64,000 nt of DNA from Burkholderiaceae bacterium. GTDB taxonomy: Bacteria; Pseudomonadota; Gammaproteobacteria; Burkholderiales; Burkholderiaceae_B. Below the pieces are notes generated by a model. That model was not told where the DNA came from and did no database searches. It saw only the letters and a list, made by a program, of their open reading frames with translations. The DNA is taken from contig JAMNXR010000005.1 of the NCBI GenBank assembly GCA_023653055.1, forward strand, positions 62,001-126,000. The letters are read 5' to 3'. Within the stretch, counting starts at the first letter, position 1, and each line of letters opens with the position of its first letter. Of this stretch, positions 55,629 to 64,000 are shown piece by piece. The position numbers were made by a program, and so were the translations under genes.

Positions 55629-56105
55629 ATGGCCACTATTCCTCTTACCGTGCGCGGGGCCGAGCGCTTGCAAGCCGAATTGCATCGCCTCAAACACGTC
55701 GAACGTCCTGCTGTGATCAATGCGATCGCAGAAGCGCGTGCGCAGGGCGACTTGTCTGAAAATGCCGAGTATGACGCTGCACGCGAGCGTCAGGGTTTTA
55801 TCGAAGGTCGCATCAGCGAGTTGGACGGCACCTTGTCTAACGCACAACTGATTGATCCCACCTTGCTGGATGCCGATGGTCGTGCCGTGTTTGGCTCAAC
55901 CGTTGAGATCGAGGATCTCGAGTCGGGCGAAAAAGTCACTTACCAGATCGTGGGGGACGTTGAGGCCGACATTCGTGCCAACCTCATTTCTGTTTCTAGC
56001 CCCGTTGCACGTGCATTGATCGGTAAATATGAAGGCGATACCGTGCAGGTACAGGCGCCCTCGGGTATTCGTGAGTTTGAGATTGTCAGTATCAAATATC
56101 TCTGA
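55629..56105 (+). CDS. greA: Transcription elongation factor GreA
   Basis: 158 residues, the family length. GreA binds the RNA polymerase secondary channel and promotes transcript cleavage by backtracked enzyme. The N-terminal coiled coil contains ARAQGDLSENAEYDAARERQ, with the acidic tip residues D and E, and the C-terminal FKBP-like domain ends EFEIVSIKYL. I chose ATG 55629 (MATIPLTVRGAERLQ); the upstream extension overlaps the terminator hairpin and is not conserved. Confidence 0.96.
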   Translation: MATIPLTVRGAERLQAELHRLKHVERPAVINAIAEARAQGDLSENAEYDAARERQGFIEGRISELDGTLSNAQLIDPTLLDADGRAVFGSTVEIEDLESGEKVTYQIVGDVEADIRANLISVSSPVARALIGKYEGDTVQVQAPSGIREFEIVSIKYL

Positions 56106-56131
56106 CCCTCTAATCGCGTTATTTTTCACGC

Positions 56132-56166
56132 CAAAAAAAAACGCCCCAATGCGTGGTGCATGGGGC
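56132..56166 (-). terminator. Intrinsic terminator of yhbY
   Basis: CGCCCC (56141-56146) pairs with GGGGCG (56161-56166), continued inside by ATGC/GCAT, with a 5-nt loop. On the minus strand the stem is followed immediately by a run of nine T (56140-56132). This is a strong rho-independent terminator for yhbY, placed 10 nt after its stop. On the plus strand no T-tract follows, so greA is not clearly served by it. Confidence 0.85.
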
Positions 56167-56176
56167 GCCGCATCCG

Positions 56177-56773
56177 TTAGCGTTTAGGTGGCGGACGTTT
56201 GCGAGCCGTTAATCCCGCTGCGCCACGACGTGCTCCCGCTCGTAATGACAGTGCGCTGCGACGTGGAATGGCATGTGCGGTATCCTTAGTACCTGTGGCG
56301 CGCGTGCTTGGGCGTGCTGGACGGTCACCAGAAAACACACGGGGGCGGTCCAGATCCTCATCGCCATCCCGTTCGGCGCGTGAGCGGCGAGAAGGTTTTT
56401 CAAGTTTCTTGCCCTCAGCAGCAAGCTTTTTAGGTGTGTGAGGTTCGGAGGGTTTGCGTTTAGCAGGCGAAGTCGGTGCAGGTGTAGTCTTGAGGTAGGT
56501 GCCTTTTGCGCCATAACGGTACAAAATCAGCATCTTGCCCAGATGATGTACGGCGGCACAAGATAGCGCCTCGCAGATTGCACTGAGCATTTCCTCGCGC
56601 GCCTCTCGATCTGCTGTGCCAGCACGGACTTTGATGAGCTCGTGGGCGGACAGGTTGAGATCGATTTCTTTTAGTACTGCCTCAGTCAGGCCGTTGTCTC
56701 CAATCAGGACGACAGGGCGCAGTGGGTGGGCAGCAGCACGAAGGGCGCTGCGTTCGCGTGGGGTAAGTTCCAT
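56177..56773 (-). CDS. YhbY/CRS1-YhbY (CRM) RNA-binding protein with basic tail
   Basis: 198 residues. The first 95 form a CRM domain ([36 protein letters not shown] and [11 protein letters not shown]), which associates with pre-50S ribosomes in E. coli YhbY. The remaining ~100 residues are low-complexity, rich in K, R, P and S, and absent from the 97-residue E. coli protein. They probably form a disordered RNA-binding tail. ATG 56773 aligns with the family start. It is divergent from rlmE with 27 bp between starts. Confidence 0.9.
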   Translation of the reverse strand: MELTPRERSALRAAAHPLRPVVLIGDNGLTEAVLKEIDLNLSAHELIKVRAGTADREAREEMLSAICEALSCAAVHHLGKMLILYRYGAKGTYLKTTPAPTSPAKRKPSEPHTPKKLAAEGKKLEKPSRRSRAERDGDEDLDRPRVFSGDRPARPSTRATGTKDTAHAIPRRSALSLRAGARRGAAGLTARKRPPPKR

Positions 56774-56800
56774 AATAGTCATAAGGTAGATTGTACGGGA

Positions 56801-57436
56801 ATGGCCAAGAACAAATTTTCAAAAGAGTGGGTGATGCAACACATCAACGACCCATTCGTCAAATTAGCCACGCAAAAAGGGTATCGTGCCCGTGCGGCCT
56901 TCAAGTTAACCGAAATTCTGGATACCGAAAAGCTGATGCGCCGCGGCGATGTGATTGTTGACTTGGGCTCTGCCCCTGGCAGCTGGTCCCAAGTTGCCCG
57001 TGAGAGACTGGTTGGCAAGGCAGGTGTGATCGATGGGCGCATTCTAGCCATGGATATCTTGCCGATGGAGGCGATTGCGGGTGTGGAGTTTCTCCAGGGA
57101 GACTTTACCGAAGAAGAAGTTTTGAACACGCTCAATGCGATGTTGGGCGATACAAAGGTAGATTTAGTAATGTCGGATATGTCACCCAATTTGTCTGGCG
57201 TGGGCATGGCTGATGCCGCCCGCGTTCAAATTGTGATCGAATTAGCTCTTGAATTTGCGCTAATGCACCTCAAACCTGAAGGTGCACTGATTGTAAAAGC
57301 ATTCCACGGGAGCGGCTTTTCCCAAGTGGTTGAGAGTTTTAAGCGGCATTTCAAGCGTGTGGTTGAACGTAAACCCAAGGCCTCGCGTGATCGTTCTTCT
57401 GAAACTTTTCTGATCGCCAAGGGTCTGAAGAGGTAG
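56801..57436 (+). CDS. rlmE: 23S rRNA (uridine-2'-O-)-methyltransferase RlmE (FtsJ/RrmJ)
   Basis: 211 residues. It methylates U2552 of 23S rRNA using SAM. The sequence [13 protein letters not shown], the SAM motif [14 protein letters not shown] and the catalytic-region [12 protein letters not shown], with VKAFHGSGF later, identify the family (K-D-K-E tetrad residues present). I chose ATG 56801 ([15 protein letters not shown]). It precedes ftsH, the conserved order of the heat-shock rrmJ-ftsH operon. Confidence 0.96.
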   Translation: MAKNKFSKEWVMQHINDPFVKLATQKGYRARAAFKLTEILDTEKLMRRGDVIVDLGSAPGSWSQVARERLVGKAGVIDGRILAMDILPMEAIAGVEFLQGDFTEEEVLNTLNAMLGDTKVDLVMSDMSPNLSGVGMADAARVQIVIELALEFALMHLKPEGALIVKAFHGSGFSQVVESFKRHFKRVVERKPKASRDRSSETFLIAKGLKR

Positions 57437-57569
57437 AAATATGATCCCTTAAGCGCTGAAGGCATGCCGTAAGATCTCGCGCATAAAAGAGTAGAATTAC
57501 AGATAGCTGAATCGCAAAATTCCCTCACCAGGGTTAACGCTTGTAGGAATGACAAGCAGGAGATTTTCC

Positions 57570-59465
57570 TTGAACAACTCGTTTTCTAAAGTAGCAGTCT
57601 GGATGGTGATCGCGCTGGTCCTGTTTACAGTGTTTAAACAGTTCGATAGCCGCGCGCCCGCCCAAGACTCCGTCAGTTACACCCAGTTCATGGATGATGC
57701 CAAGGCTGGCAAAATTCGCAAGGTGGATGTGCAGAGCGATGTGCTCCACGTCACGCCTGATGCGGGTCGTCCCTATACCTTGACTTCGCCTGGCGATATC
57801 TGGATGGTGTCCGATCTGATGAAAGCAGGCGTTCAGGTCTCTGGCAAGGCGCGCGAAGAGCCCTCATTCCTGATGAGCATTTTTGTTTCGTGGTTCCCAA
57901 TGTTGTTGCTGATTGGCGTATGGGTGTTCTTCATGCGTCAGATGCAGGGCGGCGGTAAGGGTGGTGCCTTTAGTTTCGGTAAGTCACGCGCCCGTTTGCT
58001 CGATGAGTCCACCAATGTGGTGACCTTCGCAGACGTGGCAGGTTGCGATGAAGCAAAAGAGGACGTCCAGGAGCTGGTCGATTTTCTGCGCGACCCCACC
58101 AAGTTCCAAAAACTTGGCGGTCATATCCCGCGTGGCGTGCTGATGGTGGGCTCACCTGGTACAGGTAAAACACTGTTGGCTAAAGCAATCGCTGGTGAAG
58201 CCAAGGTTCCTTTCTTTAGCATCTCAGGCTCAGACTTCGTAGAGATGTTTGTCGGTGTCGGCGCATCACGCGTGCGCGACATGTTTGAAAACGCCAAAAA
58301 ACATTCTCCTTGCATTATCTTTATCGACGAAATCGACGCAGTCGGTCGTCAGCGTGGCGCGGGCCTCGGTGGCGGTAACGATGAGCGTGAACAGACCCTG
58401 AACCAACTCTTAGTTGAGATGGATGGTTTTGAGACGGGTGTCGGTGTCATCGTGATTGCGGCGACCAATCGTCCAGATGTCTTGGATGCAGCCTTGCTTC
58501 GTCCCGGTCGTTTTGATCGTCAGGTCGTTGTGCCTTTACCAGACATTCGCGGTCGCGAGCAGATTTTGCATGTGCATATGCGCAAGGTCCCGCTCGCCCA
58601 AAACGTCAATGCACACGTGTTGGCGCGCGGTTGCCCTGGTTTCTCCGGTGCAGACTTAGCGAATCTGGTGAACGAGGCTGCACTGTTTGCCGCACGCCGC
58701 AATGGTCGCACCGTGGACATGTCTGATTTTGAAAAAGCAAAAGACAAAATCATGATGGGTGCCGAGCGTCGTTCACTTGTGATGCCCGAAGAAGAGCGTC
58801 GCAACACGGCCTATCACGAGTCCGGTCATGCGATTGTGGCGCGTATGCTCCCCAAGACAGACCCTGTGCACAAAATTACGATTATTCCTCGTGGCCGTGC
58901 ACTCGGTGTGACGATGCAATTGCCCGAGGGCGATCGCTACAGCATGGACAAAGAGCGCTTGCTGTGCACGATTGCAGTGCTGTTCGGTGGTCGTATCGCT
59001 GAAGAGTTGTTCATGAATCAAATGACGACTGGCGCCTCCAATGATTTTGAACGCGCTACGGCAATTGCGCGTGACATGGTGACACGCTACGGCATGACAA
59101 CTGAACTCGGCCCGATGGTGTATGCAGACAATGAAGGCGAGGTCTTTCTGGGTCGCAGCGTGACCAAGACGACCAATATGTCCGAAGACACCATGCAAAA
59201 AGTGGATAACCAAATCCGCAAGATCATTGACGAACAGTACAAAGTCGCGCGTGCGATTCTCGAAAATAACCGCGACAAAGTCGAAGTGATGACCAAAGCG
59301 CTACTCGAGTGGGAAACCATCGATGCGGATCAGATCAACGACATTATCGAAGGTCGTCCGCCGCGTCCACCCAAAGTGCCTGAGGCACCGATGGATTCGA
59401 CGGGTGCCCCGCCAGCTAGCGGTACCACGCCAGGTACGACGACCGATCCGGCTACTGTTGTCTAA
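57570..59465 (+). CDS. ftsH: ATP-dependent zinc metalloprotease FtsH
   Basis: 631 residues. It is a membrane-anchored AAA+ protease that degrades membrane and regulatory proteins. Two N-terminal spans (about residues 5-22 and 98-118) flank a periplasmic domain. The AAA domain has [18 protein letters not shown] and [15 protein letters not shown], and the protease zinc site is HESGH with a downstream aspartate. The start is probably TTG at 57570, because AGGAG lies 7 nt upstream and [10 protein letters not shown] is the usual N-terminus; ATG 57549 would add 7 residues with a badly placed ribosome site. Confidence 0.95.
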   Translation: MNNSFSKVAVWMVIALVLFTVFKQFDSRAPAQDSVSYTQFMDDAKAGKIRKVDVQSDVLHVTPDAGRPYTLTSPGDIWMVSDLMKAGVQVSGKAREEPSFLMSIFVSWFPMLLLIGVWVFFMRQMQGGGKGGAFSFGKSRARLLDESTNVVTFADVAGCDEAKEDVQELVDFLRDPTKFQKLGGHIPRGVLMVGSPGTGKTLLAKAIAGEAKVPFFSISGSDFVEMFVGVGASRVRDMFENAKKHSPCIIFIDEIDAVGRQRGAGLGGGNDEREQTLNQLLVEMDGFETGVGVIVIAATNRPDVLDAALLRPGRFDRQVVVPLPDIRGREQILHVHMRKVPLAQNVNAHVLARGCPGFSGADLANLVNEAALFAARRNGRTVDMSDFEKAKDKIMMGAERRSLVMPEEERRNTAYHESGHAIVARMLPKTDPVHKITIIPRGRALGVTMQLPEGDRYSMDKERLLCTIAVLFGGRIAEELFMNQMTTGASNDFERATAIARDMVTRYGMTTELGPMVYADNEGEVFLGRSVTKTTNMSEDTMQKVDNQIRKIIDEQYKVARAILENNRDKVEVMTKALLEWETIDADQINDIIEGRPPRPPKVPEAPMDSTGAPPASGTTPGTTTDPATVV

Positions 59466-59480
59466 GCTTTAGTGCCAAGC

Positions 59481-60332
59481 ATGATGTCAGAACGATGGGT
59501 ATGCGGGCGCTTTGAGTTCCAACTCAAGCGCCCGATTCTTATGGGAATCGTCAATGTCACACCGGATTCTTTTTCGGACGGCGGACAGCATGCTCGCACA
59601 GAGACCGCGATTCGCCACGCACACACACTGATTCAAGAAGGCGCAGATATCCTGGATATTGGAGGCGAGTCCACTCGCCCAGGTGCCTTGGCGGTATCCG
59701 TGCAAGACGAGTTAGGACGTGTCTTGCCTGTCATCAAAGCACTCATGCATAGCGGCGTCGCGATTTCAGTCGACACGTGTAAGCCTGAGGTGATGCAAGC
59801 GGTGCTGGATATCGGCGCAGATATCATTAATGACGTCACCGGTATGCGTGACCCTTCAGCGCAGCGTATCGTGGCACGACACGGTCAGTGCGGCATTTGT
59901 TTGATGCACATGCAGGGCGAGCCTCGCACGATGCAAGTTAATCCGCATTACGACGATGTTGTGCAAGAGATCAAAACAGAATTATTGCAACAAGCGCATG
60001 TGCTTGAGTCGTTGGGCGTTCAAGCACCTCGGATCAGTCTGGATCCAGGTTTGGGTTTTGGTAAGACTGTTCAGCAAAATTATCAATTGCTCGCCAATTT
60101 GAACTCAATCGTCGATACGGGTTATCCTGTTGTCTTAGGCGTGTCACGCAAATCTATGATCGGTGCCGTTACAGAACAGCCGGTCGACCAAAGATTGTCT
60201 GGCAGTATTGCTGCGGCCCTCGCGGGCGCGCTTCGTGGAGCCCGGGTATTGCGGGTACATGATGTGAGAGAGACGCGAGATGCTTTGGCGGTTTGGCACG
60301 CAGTGCAAGAAGCGGAAAATACAAATGTCTAA
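59481..60332 (+). CDS. folP: Dihydropteroate synthase
   Basis: 283 residues. It condenses dihydropterin pyrophosphate with p-aminobenzoate in folate synthesis and is the sulfonamide target. The loop [46 protein letters not shown] and SRKSMIGAV are diagnostic. The start is uncertain among GTG 59472 and ATG 59481 or 59484. It lies 15 nt after ftsH and overlaps glmM by 8 nt, the conserved ftsH-folP-glmM order. Confidence 0.95.
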   Translation: MMSERWVCGRFEFQLKRPILMGIVNVTPDSFSDGGQHARTETAIRHAHTLIQEGADILDIGGESTRPGALAVSVQDELGRVLPVIKALMHSGVAISVDTCKPEVMQAVLDIGADIINDVTGMRDPSAQRIVARHGQCGICLMHMQGEPRTMQVNPHYDDVVQEIKTELLQQAHVLESLGVQAPRISLDPGLGFGKTVQQNYQLLANLNSIVDTGYPVVLGVSRKSMIGAVTEQPVDQRLSGSIAAALAGALRGARVLRVHDVRETRDALAVWHAVQEAENTNV

Positions 60333-61677
60333 AAGAAAATATTTCGGTACAGATGGTGTGCGAGGACTCGCCGGTGGACCAGTGATCAATGCGGAGTTTG
60401 CTTTGCGCCTTGGCTATGCGGCTGGCAAAGTGCTGTCTCAATCCTATGTGAGTTCGAGTGGCCGCACGGGTCGCCCAACGGTATTAATTGGTAAGGACAC
60501 CCGTATTAGTGGCTATATGCTTGAGTCTGCGTTAGAAGCGGGTTTTGCGTCTGCGGGTGTTGAGGTGTTGCTGGCCGGTCCTCTGCCAACGCCTGCGGTG
60601 GCCTATCTGACCCGAACATGGCGTTTGGTGGCGGGTATTGTGATTAGTGCTTCACACAATCAATATCATGATAACGGCATCAAGTTTTTCTCTTCCAAAG
60701 GAATGAAACTTCCTGACGAAACAGAGGCAGCGATTGAAGCGCTGATTGATGCGCCCATGGTGTGCGTGCCTTCAGAAAAACTAGGTCGTGCGCGTCGGAT
60801 TGATGATGCGCCTGGCCGTTATATTGAGTTTTGCAAAAGCACCTTTCCTTCAGACCTAGATTTAAAAGGCCTCAAGCTTGTGGTTGATGCCGCAAATGGT
60901 GCGGCATACCATATCGCTCCGCACGTGTTTCGTGAGCTAGGTGCCGAGGTGTATGCGATCGGTGTGTCACCCGATGGCTTTAACATCAATAAAAATGTGG
61001 GTGCGATGCATCCTGAAGGACTGGCCGCCGAGGTTCAGGCGCGTGGTGCTGATCTGGGCATTGCGTTGGATGGCGATGCAGATCGCTTACAAATGGTGGA
61101 TGCAACGGGACGTATCTTTAACGGCGACGAGTTGCTGTTTGCGGTGGTGCGAGAGCGTTTGGCGCGTGGTCCTGTTGCGGGCGTTGTCGGCACATTAATG
61201 ACAAACTTTGGACTTGAGAAGCAGTTCAACGCAATAGGTATTCCGTTTGAGCGTGCTCAAGTCGGTGATCGCTATGTTCTCGAACAATTGCGTAATCGCG
61301 GCTGGCTTTATGGGGGCGAAAGTTCGGGGCACTTGATTTGTCTGGATTCGCACACGACGGGTGACGGGATTGTCGCAGCCCTACAAGTGCTCACTGCGCT
61401 TCAGCGTAGTGGCGAGCCCCTGTCTCAGTGGATCCAAGCGCTTAAGATGTATCCGCAGACGATGGTCAATGTCCCTTGGGTGGCTGGCAAGAATTGGGCT
61501 GAACATACAGGCCTAGTGGCGGCTAAAAAACAAGTTGAAAACATGCTGGGAGAGCGTGGTCGCGTGTTGATTCGTGCCTCTGGCACTGAACCTAAGCTGC
61601 GTCTCATGGTTGAGGCAGAGGACAGCAGCTTGGTGGAGCAGGGCATTGCCATGCTGACCGCCATCGACCTCAACTGA
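60325..61677 (+). CDS. glmM: Phosphoglucosamine mutase
   Basis: 450 residues. It converts glucosamine-6-phosphate to glucosamine-1-phosphate for peptidoglycan and LPS precursors. [10 protein letters not shown] at the start, the phosphoserine motif [17 protein letters not shown] (active S110), the metal loop [12 protein letters not shown] and the C-terminal phosphate-binding [18 protein letters not shown] are present. ATG 60325 overlaps the folP stop by 8 nt. No defect is visible. Confidence 0.97.
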   Translation: MSKRKYFGTDGVRGLAGGPVINAEFALRLGYAAGKVLSQSYVSSSGRTGRPTVLIGKDTRISGYMLESALEAGFASAGVEVLLAGPLPTPAVAYLTRTWRLVAGIVISASHNQYHDNGIKFFSSKGMKLPDETEAAIEALIDAPMVCVPSEKLGRARRIDDAPGRYIEFCKSTFPSDLDLKGLKLVVDAANGAAYHIAPHVFRELGAEVYAIGVSPDGFNINKNVGAMHPEGLAAEVQARGADLGIALDGDADRLQMVDATGRIFNGDELLFAVVRERLARGPVAGVVGTLMTNFGLEKQFNAIGIPFERAQVGDRYVLEQLRNRGWLYGGESSGHLICLDSHTTGDGIVAALQVLTALQRSGEPLSQWIQALKMYPQTMVNVPWVAGKNWAEHTGLVAAKKQVENMLGERGRVLIRASGTEPKLRLMVEAEDSSLVEQGIAMLTAIDLN

Positions 61678-61705
61678 CCAGTCGTCGACTATAGCGCCTC
61701 TTGCC

Positions 61706-63193
61706 TCAGACCAGAATCAGTTCAAAGTTAAAGCCAACCTTACTCCACTCCGATTCTTCGCCATGCAGTGAAAAATCAGTCAGAGGGTGTGTGGCGAGCC
61801 ACTTTTTATCAACCTTGCACACGATAGTGTTGCCGTGCGTGCTCACCGTGAGTGGCAAGCGAGTGACATCCTCGCGACGACGGCAAAGCAGCACCGCCAG
61901 ACGTAAACAGAGAATCGCCAGCCATTGATCCCGACTCTTGACTAAAGGTTGCGATTTGGTGAGCTTGCCCGTATGAACAAGCGCTAAGAGGCCGAGCTGC
62001 AACTGGTCGATCCGAGAAAAACCAGGCATATCTGCATTGTTCAGAATGTAAGCACTGTGTTTGTGATAACCCGCTTGTGCAATGGAGAGACCAACCTCAT
62101 GCAGATCGGCGGCCCAGCTCAGTGTGTGTCGCAACTCATCTTGTTCACCGCGGTCAGGAAACAAACTTTCAAACAGACTGAGCGCCGTGCGCTTGACCCG
62201 TGCGGCTTGACGAGGGTCAACGTGATAGCGTTTTATGAATGCGGAGACCGACTCATCACGTCGATCATGTGCTTCTTCGCGACCCGCTAAGTCGACTAAG
62301 ACGCCAAGACGTAAGGCACCGTCACCCGTTGTCATCGTGTCGACATGCATTTCGTCAAAAAATGCACTCATGATGGCCAAGCCACCGGTCAATACATCTG
62401 TGCGGTCCACTTTGATGCCCGGTAGGTCGTTCGCCACGACGCGACCTGCACGGATGAGTTTGGCCTTGAGTCGATCCAAGCCGTCACGTGTGATGCCACC
62501 CGTCGTGAGCTTGCCGTCGGTCAAAATGGCGAGGAGTGCTTTGGCGGTCCCTGAGGAGCCGTACGCCACGTCCCAACCCAACTTTCTGTAGGGCTTGGTG
62601 ATGACCTCGATTTCGCGGCGCGCCGCGAGCTCTGCTTGTTTCATGCTGTGCGCATCAATCCGTCCGCCAGGGAAGAATTTTTGGCTAAAGCTCACGCAGC
62701 CAATATAGAGAGAGGAGGTGAGGATCGGCTCATCGCCCTTGCCGATAATCACTTCGGTCGAGCCACCTCCGATATCAATCACCAGTCTTTTTTCAGGCGT
62801 GATGGGAAGGGTGTGGCTCACGCCGGTATAAATCAGTCGGGCTTCTTCGCGACCGGCAATCACCTCAATGGGAAAGCCCAGCGCTGCCTCGGCAAGCGGT
62901 AGAAAATCCGCCACATTGCGGGCAACACGGAAGGTATTGGTGGCAACCGCACGCACGCGATCAGGGTGAAAGCTGCGTAAGCGCTCGCCAAAACGCTGTA
63001 GTACCTCGACGGCACGGTCGATCGCTTCTTGGCTGAGGTTTTTCGAGGCGTCCAAACCAGCGGCCAGGCGCACGGTTTCCTTGAGCCGATCAATCTGATA
63101 GATGTGTTTAGCGCCGTTTTGCTCGGCAACCCGCCCAATTGACAGCCTAAAGCTGTTGGAACCAAGATCTACTGCGGCCAACAGGTGTTTCAT
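61706..63193 (-). CDS. ppx: Exopolyphosphatase (Ppx/GppA family)
   Basis: 495 residues. It removes terminal phosphates from polyphosphate and may hydrolyse pppGpp. The ASKHA ATPase-like fold has AVDLGSNSFRLSIGR near the start, TNTFRVARN, VIDIGGGSTEVIIG and an HD-like C-terminal helical domain. It is divergent from ppk with 155 bp between starts, so synthesis and breakdown of polyphosphate are controlled from one short region. No clear ribosome site precedes the ATG. Confidence 0.93.
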   Translation of the reverse strand: MKHLLAAVDLGSNSFRLSIGRVAEQNGAKHIYQIDRLKETVRLAAGLDASKNLSQEAIDRAVEVLQRFGERLRSFHPDRVRAVATNTFRVARNVADFLPLAEAALGFPIEVIAGREEARLIYTGVSHTLPITPEKRLVIDIGGGSTEVIIGKGDEPILTSSLYIGCVSFSQKFFPGGRIDAHSMKQAELAARREIEVITKPYRKLGWDVAYGSSGTAKALLAILTDGKLTTGGITRDGLDRLKAKLIRAGRVVANDLPGIKVDRTDVLTGGLAIMSAFFDEMHVDTMTTGDGALRLGVLVDLAGREEAHDRRDESVSAFIKRYHVDPRQAARVKRTALSLFESLFPDRGEQDELRHTLSWAADLHEVGLSIAQAGYHKHSAYILNNADMPGFSRIDQLQLGLLALVHTGKLTKSQPLVKSRDQWLAILCLRLAVLLCRRREDVTRLPLTVSTHGNTIVCKVDKKWLATHPLTDFSLHGEESEWSKVGFNFELILV

Positions 63194-63236
63194 AACGTTA
63201 AACCAAATTTCGATTTCACCATTATAAAAGGGTATC

Positions 63237-63254
63237 TTGTAAAAAAAATGTCAT
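63237..63254 (+). promoter_or_regulatory. Candidate PhoB box in the ppx-ppk intergenic region
   Basis: TTGTAAA and ATGTCAT are arranged as two 7-bp direct repeats separated by 4 bp, the spacing of a PhoB box (CTGTCAT-N4-CTGTCAT). Matches are 4/7 and 6/7. A TACGCT sequence 10 bp downstream could act as a -10 element for ppk. Phosphate control of ppk is known in other bacteria; the site here is a reading by eye. Confidence 0.3.
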
Positions 63255-63329
63255 CTTCGTGAGATACGCTTAAACCACGAAAATGCCGCTATCATGTTCT
63301 GAGCAGCTAAGCACAGCGTTGCTCCACAC

Positions 63330-63338
63330 TTATCCACA
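63330..63338 (+). other. Perfect DnaA-box sequence
   Basis: TTATCCACA at 63330-63338 equals the strong DnaA-box consensus. It lies 10 nt before the ppk start codon. A single 9-mer occurs by chance now and then, and no cluster of boxes or AT-rich unwinding region is nearby, so it does not mark an origin. Confidence 0.4.
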
Positions 63339-63348
63339 GGTTTCCCCC

Positions 63349-64000
63349 ATGCCCGCCAGAAAAAAAGCTGAGCCCCTTTACTTCAATCGTGAATTGTCAC
63401 TTTTGCAATTTAATGAGCGCGTCTTGGCGATGGCGGAACGTCCAGATACGCCGGCACTTGAGCGGTTACGTTACGTCTGTATCGTGGGCTCCAACTTGGA
63501 CGAGTTTTTTGAAATCAGGGTCTCCAGCCTCAAGGCGCAAATTGCGCAACATCCTCACTTGGTGGGCCCCGATGGCCTGACAACCGAGGAAGCCTTTGAA
63601 CGTGTCCAGCAAGCGGTCCATGTGTTGGTCGACCGACAATATGCCTTGCTGAACGAGCAGGTGTTACCTGCGCTCAAAGCCGAAGGTGTCGTGCTGCACC
63701 AGGCTGCGGAGTGGAACGCTGCCCAGAGAAAGTGGGCGCAAGAAGTATTTAATCGTGATGTCATGCCCTTGTTGACTCCGATCGGTTTGGACCCCGCACA
63801 TCCTTTCCCTAGGGTCTACAACAAAAGTCTCAACTTTATTGTGCCCTTATCCGGCGCAGATGCTTTTGGCCGTAAAGCGACGATTGCGATTGTGCAGGCA
63901 CCTCGAGCGTTGCCGCGTTTGATCAAGGTACCACCTGCGGTGTCTGGTAACCCTCACGGTTTTATTTTGTTGACGGGATTTTTGCGTGCCTTTGTCGGGG
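63349..64000 (+). CDS. ppk: Polyphosphate kinase 1, N-terminal part
   Basis: 217 codons are in the window and the frame is open to its end; the gene continues beyond. It begins MPARKKAEPLYFNRELSLLQ, followed by FNERVLAMA and SNLDEFFEIRVSSLKAQIA, the N-terminal (N) domain signature of PPK1, then the start of the head domain with LTPIGLDPAHPFPRVYN. PPK1 makes polyphosphate from ATP through a phosphohistidine located in the missing part. The divergent ppx neighbour supports the call. Confidence 0.95.
   Translation, partial: MPARKKAEPLYFNRELSLLQFNERVLAMAERPDTPALERLRYVCIVGSNLDEFFEIRVSSLKAQIAQHPHLVGPDGLTTEEAFERVQQAVHVLVDRQYALLNEQVLPALKAEGVVLHQAAEWNAAQRKWAQEVFNRDVMPLLTPIGLDPAHPFPRVYNKSLNFIVPLSGADAFGRKATIAIVQAPRALPRLIKVPPAVSGNPHGFILLTGFLRAFVG

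Overview
The window is a 64 kb stretch of bacterial chromosome, densely coding, with no gene-free stretch longer than about 270 bp. Gene content and order (glyQS, tsaE-amiC-mutL-miaA, hda-pcnB-folK, 4.5S RNA-dnaX-ybaB-recR, carAB, greA-yhbY-rlmE-ftsH-folP-glmM, ppx/ppk), orphan Bug-type solute receptors and an AddAB-like helicase/nuclease pair point to a betaproteobacterium of the order Burkholderiales, probably Alcaligenaceae. This placement is from gene families and synteny recalled from memory, not from a database search. No insertion sequence, prophage, CRISPR array or rRNA operon is visible.

Layout. 1-3.5 kb: glycyl-tRNA synthetase genes (glyQ and the first codons of glyS, minus strand), an enoyl-CoA hydratase and a class I fumarase. 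3.5-3.7 kb: a large nested inverted repeat. 3.7-16.5 kb (minus strand): a 13-gene catabolic and transport run with a two-subunit CoA-transferase, two Bug receptors, an SDR, a MaoC-type hydratase, a CaiB CoA-transferase, a complete Liv-type ABC importer and an acyl-CoA synthetase. 16.7-21.1 kb (plus strand, divergent): two acyl-CoA dehydrogenases, an HTD2-like hydratase and another CaiB CoA-transferase. Together these look like import, CoA activation, dehydrogenation and hydration of an organic acid. The substrate cannot be read from the sequence and no regulator is encoded in the locus.

21-31 kb: housekeeping blocks folK-pcnB-HAD phosphatase-hda (minus), purM (plus), and tsaE-amiC-mutL-miaA (minus) divergent from xerD, followed by tRNA-Arg(CCT). 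31-39 kb: an MFS transporter, a 52-residue single-span membrane ORF carrying a G8 tract, and the AddB-like/AddA-like pair. 38.8-43.9 kb: the 4.5S SRP RNA, dnaX, ybaB, recR, transaldolase (minus) and carA. 43.9-47.2 kb: carB.

47.2-55.5 kb: eight genes (CaiB, SDR, histidine phosphatase, ferredoxin-NADP reductase and a second Liv-type importer with a fused permease) that sit between carB and greA, genes that are neighbours in many proteobacteria. 55.6-64 kb: greA, yhbY (minus), rlmE, ftsH, folP, glmM, then ppx (minus) divergent from the 5' part of ppk. Many adjacent genes overlap by ATGA or 8 nt, which indicates translational coupling inside the operons.
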